NCBI GenBank assembly: GCA_963281255.1
Contig: OY725500.1
Location: 1,674,001-1,738,000 of the forward strand
DNA: 64,000 nucleotides
Source: Aphrocallistes beatrix
Taxonomy: Eukaryota; Porifera; Hexactinellida; Sceptrulophora; Aphrocallistidae
Direction: 5' to 3'
Every line of letters begins with the position of its first letter. The first letter of the stretch is position 1. Below, piece after piece: positions 55,041 through 64,000 of the stretch. Below the pieces are notes generated by a model, which made no database searches, was not told where the DNA came from, and worked only from the letters and a program-made list of their open reading frames with translations. The translations under genes and the position numbers were made by a program.

Positions 55041-55426
55041 GAGCTGCATCCAGTACTAGTTCAGGATGAGAATTCTTACGACTTGGAGGTTAGACCGCGT
55101 ATTAGGACTGATATTATATCATTTGTTAACCCAAATGATAGATTTCTTCCTCCCGATGTCGACCCAAAATTCCGATTTAACGGGAATGCTTGTGCTAATT
55201 GTGGACTGAATGATGAGGTTATGCCATTTGTTAAATGTTCCTACTGTACAGATGACCTCAACTTCCACCCAGACTGTATATTCAGTGTAGAGCCATATGG
55301 GGATAGGGACGTACAGTACTTTTGCTCAAGTGATGATTACTGTGCACATTAACTGCAAAGGCAATCAAATCGCAAGGTCGCATTCCATGAGCTGTGTAAA
55401 CAGAGTGAAGACATGATAACGTCAAG
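55041..55426 (+). pseudogene. Spacer with zinc-finger tail of the integrase-type fossil
   Basis: An open plus-strand stretch to about 55352 ends in ACANCGLNDEVMPFVKCSYC followed by HPDC and SSDDYC, a PHD-like Cys/His finger. A similar finger ends the Mutator-like fossil at 48.1-48.4 kb (CDGCGGAYHWRCVGL). Present once, only in the spacer between the two arms, so the left copy carries the full C-terminus. Confidence 0.55.
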
Positions 55427-56510
55427 CAGAATTGCTTCATCCAGCTCGTCAGTAGAAGAGAGAAGCGAAGAGGGAACTTCAACTTCGGTGTACTCGTGGA
55501 CAGATTCTGGGCTATATGAAGAACATGGCTGATGCTGTTGGTCTCTATCCACTTAGTTAGAAACATCGGCTGAAGGAATTGGCACATCTGGCTGACAAAG
55601 AGTCATGCGAGAGAGTGGGGGTGGGATAGGCGTGCACTGCTGTAGTCTCGGTAGTTTGAGTAGAGAATTCGATGATCTGGCCACCCATCTGTAGAGCTTT
55701 CTTCACATCGTCCTCGGTGTTGAGCGAGTCTACCAACTCCTGGGGTAGCATCAAATCTACAGATAGATGGGGTCCACCCAAAGTGTACCTCAAAGGGACT
55801 ACGGCCCAGAGCAGAATGTTTAACAGTATTCTTAGTGTATTGAACATATTTTAACTCACTCACCCATCGGTCCATTGACTTTTTCAATGATTTGAGGCGG
55901 GCATAGAGCAGCTTCTCAACATCTTGATTAGCTCGCTCAATGCTTCCTTGATCTGTGGATTTCCGAGGCCTTCCATGTACGAACCGTGTGCTCGTCCACT
56001 CAGTAAGCAGTGTCGTATTCAGCAATAAACTTGCTAAAGCAGTCCTGGTAATTGAGGATGTATTTGTACCCGTTATCCTCCAGCGTTCGTAAATCTATCA
56101 GGTCAGATTGTGCACGCTTGCCAACAGTTGGAGGAATGATTGGCTTGTGGACAATCCTTTCGCACTCACCTTCCCCTTCTTCTCCTGGCATATAGGGCAG
56201 AGTCGTAAAAATGTGTGCAAGATCGAGCGAGTAATGTGTAGTTTATGTCTCTCCAAATAGGCCCACATTCTAAACCTCCCTGCATGACAGATATTGTCGT
56301 GTGCTTTGCAGAGAGTCTCGTAAACATCTTCCTTGGCAACTACTAATGCGCGGGCTCTCTCTTTCCCTCGAAACTCTCCACCCTTCGTATGCAGCTCGAC
56401 AATGTCACCAAAACGACAGACGCTGTACTTCTCAGCTGCTCGGAGGTGGGTGCTTTTGCCAAAATCCTCAGAAGAATTAACTAACAAACTTATCATCTCT
56501 TCAATATCCC
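55427..56510 (-). pseudogene. Integrase-type fossil, right arm of inverted pair
   Basis: Inverted copy of 53811-55040 with the same HHCC region (HAGRFRMWAYLERHK, then CPICQEKKGK), core motifs (TDQGSIERANQDVEK) and GRSPFEVHFG tail. The arms are about 97-98 percent alike by eye where they align, but of unequal length. Broken fossil. The convergent layout makes this one of the longest potential hairpins in the window. Confidence 0.75.
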
Positions 56511-56999
56511 CCCGGGTTAAAGGATGCTTGGATTAGGGGAGTTGTTCTAACTCCCCATAAAAAGCTGTTGATGTTGGTAGTTCGATGGTGATGGCAAGTC
56601 CAGTCGGACAGCTTCAGCATGACATACTTAAAAAATCTACTTCATACAATAGGCATAGTTAAATGAAACTAAAATTACATTCCAACAATTTCTTGATCCG
56701 TTGGCAAGTACTTACAGTTCTCAATATTTAGAATGTAGTTATGGACATTCCTAACTCACTTGACTGGTAGTCATTGTTTAATTGTCAATTCCACACTAAC
56801 TAGACTGTAGTTACGGATTCGACAAATTCATTAGCTGATTACTTATTCAGAATCAGCCTTCTGTGAATGGGAAACTACAATTCCTATCTAAAAATAGATT
56901 TAAAGAGCTTATATTTGTTATATTTATTGTCATAAATTAGTTTTGTTAGTAATAAATTAATTAATAACAATTATAAATAAATCTACAATTTCTTATCAA
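56511..56999. other. No gene recognised
   Basis: AT-rich right flank of the composite element, between the right integrase arm and the right inverted end. It lacks the minisatellite found on the left side. Confidence 0.45.
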
Positions 57000-57142
57000 C
57001 CCATGATGTATGATGCTCCCATCAAATTTAGGTTAACTCAACACTTTGGTTCAGCCAAATGTTTAGCTGAGCCAAAGTTGCGTTTAGCAAAGATTTGGCC
57101 AAGATCACAAATCTTGGCCAATTTACACTTTGGTCCATGACA
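57000..57142. repeat. Right inverted end of composite element
   Basis: Inverted match to 50584-50720, ending TTTGGTCCATGACATA directly against the TA and left tip of the MITE at 57147. Confidence 0.8.
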
Positions 57143-57146
57143 TATA

Positions 57147-57612
57147 CACTAACCGGACAAAAGTATTTGTACACTATATTCTTCCCCATACAAATAGTAC
57201 TAATTTGGCTCTTTTCATGAAGGGAAAAGTATTCAAACTCTAAGAGATATTAAGAGTCTGATTTAAAATTCGAAATCTTCACATTCGAATTAGAAATAGT
57301 TGAAGATTTCTAATAAATTGCTCAACCCAATGAGTAAATTATCAACTGTGGCACAGTACACCATCATGTATAGTCATAAAAAGAGTCATATGTGGCACAA
57401 AGTGGCAGTGAAAGATAATTTGAAAATATTGGGAATTAATAATTGATTAGAAATTTCCTGTAATAACTAATTCGAATTCGAAGATTTCGAATTTGAAACC
57501 CGGTTTAGTTATCACTTACCGTTTCGGAGTTTTAATCTTCATGAATAGACCCATTTCAGTATTAAATGCACTTGAGATAATGAAGTGTGCAAATACTTTT
57601 GTCCGGGTAGTG
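57147..57612. mobile_element. Tc1/mariner-like MITE, 466 bp
   Basis: Ends CACTAACCGGACAAAAGTAT and ATACTTTTGTCCGGGTAGTG, flanked by TA. Third full member of the CCGGACAAAAGTATT family in the window. Confidence 0.9.
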
Positions 57613-58040
57613 TATCTTTACTACTAGTTGCACCAATATTTAAAAAATTCTCATTACTAGCTTAAAGCGAGTTCTTAACGGCAGATATAGCGTATCTTAA
57701 TGTGAAGATTCTGATTTAAGCATTTTTAAAGTAAGAGGTGAAAAATTTTAGGAGTTTCCATAAAATGAACTAGATGTATTACGATATCCATATCTCATGT
57801 GCTTTGCCAATTACTAGAGCTGTACCATTGATCTGTCGACAGCCATTTTTTGAAAATGCAAAAGTAAAATTTGGCTTGATCTCAACTAGAATAAACTTGA
57901 TTGAATCGACATGGGATCAGTGAGAACGAGTAGCTTTATACATTGTGTTAAATTTGGTTCATGGTATACAATATATAGTAATCATTATCATCATCATCAC
58001 CATCATAATTGTGTATATTTTAATACATATAGAAGCCTAC
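57613..58040. other. Presumed intron, no feature
   Basis: AT-rich, includes a short CAT microsatellite (57980-58005). Open frames here overlap the exon antisense. Confidence 0.4.
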
Positions 58041-58384
58041 CTATTGATATTCTTCCAAACAGGATATCTCATCACAGTAGGAATAGAATCCGCGTAATGC
58101 AGGAATTTTCTTAAATTTTCAGATTCACAAGAATAGATTTCCTCTGTTAATAATATATTACTTCCTTCCTCCCCAATCAATTGAGCTTTCATGGTTACTC
58201 CATCGTTTAAAGCGAATCTCATTAGCGTTTCGAGGGCACGTTTAGCACGTTGTTCATTGAAAGAAAAAACAAGTGTAATCACACTTTGCAAGTTATTCTT
58301 ACAAACAGTTTTCTTCCATACATCAAATTGTAATACTCTTTGATCCTCTTTTTCCAACTCACCATTAGATTTTCCATTAAATTT
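58041..58384 (-). CDS. Host-gene exon (344 nt)
   Basis: A pyrimidine-rich acceptor ATTCTTCTCTTCAG and donor AATAG|GTAGGC bound a fully open frame, phase 0 in and 2 out, about 114 residues. It reads VWKKTVCKNNLQSVITLVFS, then FNEQRAKRALETLMRFALND and ENLRKFLHYADSIPTVMRYP: amphipathic helices typical of a folded cytoplasmic domain. Codon use and lack of stops mark it as a real gene. It joins in phase with 44984-45119, the next minus-strand exon. No specific family recognised. Confidence 0.65.
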
Positions 58385-59320
58385 CTGAAGAGAAGAATCG
58401 TTAGAGAATTATAAAATAACTAGTACAACTATAGTTTTGGACCGGAACCTTTATCACCCGATTTGGATAAAGGTGTGATACTAGCGTTATAGAACCCGAT
58501 GAGATAAGAAGAATGAACTAAAGAGATTGAAAATCAGACAAAAATTGACCGAGTTACAATGATTTTTCTGTTCTGTAAGGTTAAAGTCAATGTGAAAATC
58601 GTGTAATAGTGAATGAAGTCAATTATGCACTGATCATTGAGTTATGCAATATCCGCGTATCCGCATACTTACGCTAACACGTTGTGTTTTGTTTTGAGGT
58701 TAATTAATCATGATGCACGAGTGTTATCTTAGCGGCCGATTCAGCGGCGGATTCGCATGTCACGTTCAAATATGAATAACTCAGCAAGCATATGTCCTAG
58801 ATGAAATCTAATTGCACCATTGTGTAGAGGAGCATTGGTGCATTCATATTTGATATATGAAATTTTAATATCCTGCGTGATGAGTAAGCAGTGACACTTT
58901 TAGTCCATGTCACGTATCTGGTGGAACAAGTCAATAAATATGAATGGTAGCAATTAGCCCTTTTAACCACATGAAGATGAGCTTTGGTGCACCCCTGAAA
59001 TCCATTTTCAAGACTAAATTCGGAAAACTGGCTAAATGGCAGGGGGCCAAAGTTTGTATTTACTAGTTTGGTAATAGGCATAACTTCATACTGGTATCCA
59101 ACTAGGATGTGATCTAGACAAACTTAGCTATTTATCCATAGTTATCTACGCTCTTGATGAATGTCACTGAATTTGTTTACACAATTGATGCATAATTCCT
59201 GGTCAATTCATAATTAATTAAATATTCCTCGTAAGAACAGACCAAATTTTATTATTCACGGATAAAATTGTTAAGATGATTATTTAAGGATTTCCTGTTC
59301 AAATTCTGCGAAATGCTCTA
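58385..59320. other. No gene recognised
   Basis: AT-rich, presumably intron of the minus-strand gene. The 94-codon minus-strand frame at 58797-59081 has no recognisable motif and no good splice sites. Confidence 0.4.
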
Positions 59321-59326
59321 AAAGGG

Positions 59327-59533
59327 TTGTCAGGTATGATCATGGAAAACCCCCAATGCTTGATTTGTGCTGGTATTCTCAGTATACAAGGTAATAATAT
59401 CCGTAGCCACTACCAAACTGCTCACGAGAGGGGAATACAAAATGTGCAGGTGAATGGATTTCTGAGACAGGTATTGCAAACATTCTCGAGAAAATCCATT
59501 GATCTCAAAGTGCCTAGAGTTGAAGATAATTAG
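59327..59533 (+). CDS. Small C2H2-like zinc-finger open frame
   Basis: A frame of 68 codons with NPQCLICAGILSIQGNNIRS then HYQTAH: C-x2-C and H-x4-H in zinc-finger spacing, followed by a basic tail (SRKSIDLKVPRVED). The ATG is preceded by GTCAG, so it may instead be an exon starting at an AG acceptor. The finger resembles those at the N-termini of transposon-derived proteins. Alone it is likely a fragment or a small exon. Confidence 0.4.
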   Translation: MSGMIMENPQCLICAGILSIQGNNIRSHYQTAHERGIQNVQVNGFLRQVLQTFSRKSIDLKVPRVEDN

Positions 59534-60574
59534 GTAGTCTTGTCTTCAGTTCACTGACTGATATATTTAAAAAATAAGTTATTTTTATTAATCATTTGAG
59601 AAATAATTGCCATATTATTTTATATTAACTTCTGAATCTACATTTATATTCGCCCCGCGACCCCAATAATGGAATGTGGCTGCCCGAGGAGATAGGGTTT
59701 GGACAGCCTTATCATACACTGATGACATAAAATTCATGCAAGTCAACCTAAAAATTGAAATTTCGTAAAAAGGCCTCATGATGTCAAAATAGAAATTGGA
59801 ATCGCTCCCGATTTTAATATATTTATTTTCGCTTTAGGACATATTATAAACTTTTGAAGTTTAATTTTGTATAACGAGCATTAATAGTAAACAAATACTT
59901 GCTAATAAACCTATTAGGTAATTTCGTTCCACTATAATGAATTTAACATGCATTTACCACACGGCTTTGTCTTTTTGATAAATAATGAATAATAATTGTA
60001 ATTGTAAATTTACCATCTTTATTAATATGCTTAAAATAACTCTGATTAATAAAGTCAATTCAATTGAGGTTCTGGACTAAGCTATTGACTAATTAAAATT
60101 AACAAGTATAGCACCCTGCCAGTGTTGTTATTGTAATGCACTTCCATTTTGAGCGAGTAAATCGTCTAATTTCCCTTTTTAGAAATCTGCTGAAGTGTAA
60201 TTACGTATGCGTGGAATGCTTCTTTTGAATCACCAGAAGTTTGTTGGTTCCAAATTTCGGGCAAGTCAAATATTTGATATATAAATAGACTATGTTGATT
60301 TGTGAAAAATAGAAACTTATTGTGTGGTACATTCTTTTAGAAATGTGTGTTTGACGCACTCTACACTTCCAGGTTATGACAACAAATGAGAATGAGTTGA
60401 TTGCATTTGATAAATAATATCACTAAGTGCTATGAAGAGGTAAAAAGAAAAAACAAAAACAACATGAATACAAAATAAAAACAATAACAATGACAACAAC
60501 AGCACGGATACAAAATAAAATAAAGTCATATATAGAAGTTGAATATATTTAATTGGCTTAATTGAAGAATTGGA
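59534..60574. other. No gene; A-rich low-complexity 3' flank
   Basis: AT-rich. At 60435-60540 an A-rich stretch with repeated ACAAAAACAACATGAATACA-like phrases precedes (on the minus strand, follows) the OTU gene's stop codon. No terminal repeat of that gene's element could be identified here. Confidence 0.45.
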
Positions 60575-63500
60575 TTACATATTATTAACAGACAAAACAG
60601 GTTCATAATGACAGCCAGTATTTTGTAGATATATTCTAAATATAGAGGGACAATCGAGAAATTCATTTAATTTTTTCCCTTTACCAGAAAATCCAATCCA
60701 GCGTGTACCTCCAGGTCCTAAATATACCCATATATCGGTTTCAAAAAGTAACGCTGTCGCAAATACTTCCAAATCCGTTGCCCACTTCCCATTCTTATCC
60801 ATCCCTGTCTTATTTACCCAATCCTTTACACTTCTGTAGTTACTTTGCTGGTAAACATATTTAGTCCTTAAAAAGGCGTCACAACTATTTTTTAATCTAC
60901 CTAACATGTTATTAACTATAATTGTGCGTAAATTAAAATGATTTTCCTGACTACCGGTAAGGATAAACGAAAGAGCTCGAAAGTAACAATTTCCATCACC
61001 CACTATGTTTTCAACAACACAAGGTTTACATTCTCTAAGATCTTGTTGATCCAACTGAGGATCGATTTCATAATTAATATAATTAGAAACCAAAATATTC
61101 CATTTACTACATATACTTTTTTGCCAGTCTTTATTTGGCGGGCGGAAGGGAGGCAACTTTAAAGGTAAAATATCTTGTTCTACAAGATCTGAATCAGTGA
61201 TAATATCGACAGCGTCACTGTCGATATTATCACTGATTCGTGAGACAGAAAAGTCACGTTTTTTCAAATCGGATAATCTCTGACGCAACCTAGGTACAAA
61301 TTTTAGCTTTGTTTGTTCATTTTTATCTACACTAATTTTACATTTCTTTTTTTCAGTTTCATTTATGTCATTTCCTGCATCTAATTTTCTTTTATTTTTA
61401 TTATTTACTAATGGCCTAACTTGAGAAAAACTGATAGATTTAGATACTAAATAGCTATTACATTTCTTCTTACTCCTTCCCTGCCATTCCTCCTGACAAT
61501 TCTCCTCCTCAGAAGGATCTCTTTTACGCTTATAACTTTTAAATACCTTCTTAGCTCTAGGATGAAAAGCAAAGCAAAAAGCTGCTAATCTTTTAATTAT
61601 GTTAGGATGCATAATCCTTATCAGATCCCCTGGTCTTAAACCAGTACGAGACTTTAATATGTCTATCTTTACTATACGCATCCAATTTTCTACAATTGCA
61701 TTACTATAATGACTCATGTAAACATCGGATTCACTGGAACCAAACCCCAAAATAATGCCTGACCATAGTGGAATTATAGCCATATAATGGGTAAGTAGAT
61801 ATTCAATAATTTCGGGGTTATAACAAGGGTTGGCTTCCAAACAAGGTTTCTCATCATTCAAAAGTAAATTTCGGATTTACACTTCTCATAAATTGTGTTA
61901 AAAAGCTTACCAAATGGGGATTTATCGCGATAGGTTTTACCCTCATTTCCACAAAAGATGTCAAATCATTACTATCCTCGGGTTCAACATATTCATCATC
62001 GCAACTTTTACTATAACTAATAAATGATTCTAAATTTTGTATATGCTTCTCAACATTCTTATTGAAATTTCGGTTTAAAAAGACATAACACAAATCCATA
62101 AAAACACTATCTAAATTTATCATTTGCGTACAATTTATCATATATCCTATAGTATGAAGAAACAATTTTCGAACTGGTTTAGATAACTTAAACTTTTTAT
62201 TCACATTAAAAGCTATTCCATTAATTAGGTGAGCGGAACACAAGTGAAGAATAACACCGAATTGCATACAAACCTCCTCCTGACTAAATAATAACTTCCA
62301 ACATTTCTCCAAGTATGTGAAAATATCAGATTTAATAAAAGCGTTACAAACACTATGAATAAGGGCCCAGCTATAATCAATCTCTACATGGCCAATATTA
62401 ATTTCTCTACTTAAGACCTTTTTTGAGTCAAGAGACCATTTATGTAAGAAATAAGATATTTCTGCAGAAGAATGAGCTGAACTAATCATTTCAGCTAATG
62501 GCAAAGGGCTGGTTGTGACCTCAGGGTGACGAATAGTCAATGCATAATAAAAAACACGCTTTTGGCTCGAGTTTATTTTTCTAATAATAGACCCGGTAGA
62601 ATCTAAATGCACAATTACTTTCTTACCCTTAAAATAATTCAAAACTTGAATTTGATCTTGAGAATACATATGAACTATGAATGGATCATGGCCTAAAGAC
62701 TGGATGTACCCTCGAAGTATGTTATTAACTGTAATATTTCTATAATATTCCTGTAAACCAGAAAGTTCGCTCCAATTATCGTTAGAAAACCTTTGAAGAC
62801 AAGACAAATCAAACTTAGCCTTCCTCAAGACGCAGGCACTTCTTACATTGTTAAAGTTACCAAAAGATAACGCAGAGCTCTCACAATCGGGATGGGGAAA
62901 CTGTTCATAAAAGTAGTTACCAACTGATTTATCAGTTAAATTAGAGGCTACCTGCAATCTTAAACTATTCGACAATTTTCTTGAATAGGCAATGTCCACA
63001 TTTGAATGCTCAGGGGATAAGGTACCCATTACTTCATAATTGACAGTAATGTTAACAGGCCGAGAGGTAAAAGGTTCATTCTGTATTGTAAATTTAAAAC
63101 GAAGACAATTAGAAAACTTGCATTCTGCATGAGCGGTGAAAAAACAAGTATTGCTTTTCCTACTATTAATTTTACCTATTTTTTTGTATTTAAAGCAAAT
63201 AACACAAACAAATTTATCTTCGATCTTAGCATTAAAGACATTGGTCCAATCCCTCGAAAAGATAGCTCGGTTGCCCTGTAACATCGCTATATTTTCCCAT
63301 TCACCCAAAGTAAATTAAATTCTCCATTAGAAATACTAGGGAGATTTAGCGCATCGTTGAGATTTCGATCACTTTTAGTATTAGTTATTTCAACGTTTAA
63401 GCAATCAAGTTCCAGTTCTTGATTAGATTGTGGAATATCTAACATGGGGGTTGACTCAAGACAACTATCATTATTTCCACTCTTAGCTATCTTACCACTC

Positions 63501-63802
63501 CTATCAAGATATGAGTTCCCTTGATATACCACCTTATCGTCGGACTCGTTCAACTCACCCTTAGATGACATCTCAGCAGCTACTACGTCCTTTATCTGAC
63601 CGCGATTCTTCATCCAATTAGTATAGAGTAACGTGCGTTTCCTCTCTCTGTTGACTCCGTACATCGAAAGGCACAATTTTCCCCAAAGAGAATTGCTTGC
63701 TCTCCTGTTTTCTTTAATTAATGCTGAATTTAAAGATTCAAAAGAATCGTATCCCAATTGGAGTAAGGCCTGACAAAAAGTAATACTCTCCGTATTATTC
63801 AT
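60575..63802 (-). CDS. MULE-like transposase fused to a C-terminal OTU cysteine protease
   Basis: Three overlapping minus-strand frames cover about 1,075 codons: 63802-63287 (171), 63308-61854 (484) and 61861-60575 (428). Frame 2 starts with a putative zinc site (CVICFKYKK, then HAECKFSNC). It then has HLDSTGS, EIDYSWALIHS and HLCSAH, i.e. two acidic residues and a C-x2-H as in MULE/hAT-type DDE transposases. Frame 3 supplies NAIVENWMR (candidate Glu, residue 58), two basic NLS-like stretches (YKRKRDPSEEE and NKRKLDAG..KKKCK) and an OTU domain with GDGNCYFRALS (Asp289, Cys292) and CHYEPV (His418), a full catalytic triad. The frames change by one base at each overlap and the two shifts cancel; either damage, assembly indels or undetected splicing. 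Otherwise no stops, so young. Confidence 0.7.
61191..61239. repeat. Perfect 22-bp inverted repeat inside the OTU gene
   Basis: GAATCAGTGATAATATCGAC plus AG, a 5-bp loop CGTCA, then the exact complement. It lies in the linker between the transposase part and the OTU domain and encodes the acidic run SDNIDSDAVDIITDSD. Confidence 0.9.
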
Positions 63803-63879
63803 CTTTTCTGACTTAGAATTATGGAAGTAGTCAGAGGAAAAATCGAGAAGAAAAAAGCGAACGATATGGAAATGCGGAA

Positions 63880-64000
63880 TGCAAATTACGAAATGGGAAA
63901 TGCGAAATGCGAAATGCGAAATGCGAAATGCGAAATGCGAAATGCGAAATGCGAAATGCGAAATGCGAAATGCGAAATGCGAAATGCGAAATGCGAAAAA
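63880..64000. repeat. (AAATGCG)n simple tandem array
   Basis: About 16 copies of a 7-bp unit, perfect after the first few, running to the window edge. It starts about 80 bp upstream of the OTU-fusion start codon; read on that strand it is (CGCATTT)n. Confidence 0.95.

Larger units (their letters stand above)
50584..57142. mobile_element. Composite element with about 140-bp inverted ends, integrase fossils and giant minisatellite
   Basis: The left end (about 50584-50720) and right end (about 57000-57142) are inverted copies: ATGTCATGGACCAAAGTGTA with TGTGAATCTTGGCTAAAT inside, to GCATCATACATTATGGG. Between them lie a 2.8-kb minisatellite and two convergent integrase-type fossils. Integrase within inverted terminal repeats suggests a Ginger-like cut-and-paste element; LTR kin cannot be excluded because the integrase core is shared. 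It is broken; the ends are about 90 percent alike by eye, so moderately old. Both outer sides abut Tc1-like MITE ends. Confidence 0.65.

Noticed and set aside
61854-61861. Programmed +1 frameshift signal at the frame 2/3 overlap
   Set aside because: The local sequence (ACTTTTGAATGATG) has no clear slippery site, and a second, opposite shift exists at 63.3 kb; indels or splicing are simpler.

Overview
The window is AT-rich eukaryotic DNA, almost certainly from an arthropod. The best guess is a crustacean such as a copepod (a sea-louse-like genome). That guess is inference from the mix of pogo/Tigger, Tc1/mariner, hAT, Mutator-like and L2-type elements and from one very abundant roughly 0.5 kb repeat with a GC-rich, hairpin-filled head. 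There is no sign of bacterial organisation, rRNA, tRNA or CRISPR.

Most of the sequence is layers of transposable elements. Left part (1-11 kb): a foldback-like element carrying a FLYWCH plus RING-finger gene (2.3-3.1 kb), two exons of a WD40-like host protein on the minus strand (4.2-4.6 kb), a THAP-domain remnant, several palindromic MITEs and a decayed pogo/Tigger transposon (8.1-10.8 kb). At 11.1-16.7 kb lies a nest: an abundant repeat split by a mariner-type MITE, itself abutted by a complete-looking 3,034-bp DNA transposon with 297-bp inverted repeats and an exact 8-bp target duplication, followed by more copies of the abundant repeat in tandem. At 18-20.5 kb an L2-like LINE (minus strand) is interrupted by an 825-bp hAT MITE that itself holds a further insert full of ACCGGGTA/TACCCGGT hairpins. 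At 23-27 kb are two related intron-bearing integrase fossils and a minisatellite.

From 27 to 47 kb the window is a mosaic of MITEs (including a triple nested insertion and a near-perfect 1,078-bp palindrome), a mariner remnant, a THAP remnant and a FEN1/XPG-like nuclease pseudogene. Threaded through this on the minus strand are short phase-compatible exons (58.0, 45.0, 43.5, 43.1, 41.2 and 25.7 kb). These look like one long host gene whose introns were filled by transposons. At 47-50 kb are fragments of a Tigger-like and a Mutator-like transposase. At 50.6-57.1 kb a composite element with about 140-bp inverted terminal repeats contains about 70 copies of a 40-bp minisatellite with higher-order structure, and two convergent integrase fossils forming a large inverted repeat. 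At 60.6-63.8 kb, minus strand, is the best-preserved long coding region of the window: a DDE/MULE-like transposase fused to a C-terminal OTU cysteine-protease domain, with a (CGCATTT)n array just upstream of its start.

The items most worth following up are the transposase-OTU fusion, the 3-kb element with its exact target duplication, the FLYWCH-RING foldback element, and the abundant repeat that spreads CRE- and AP-1-like palindromes.
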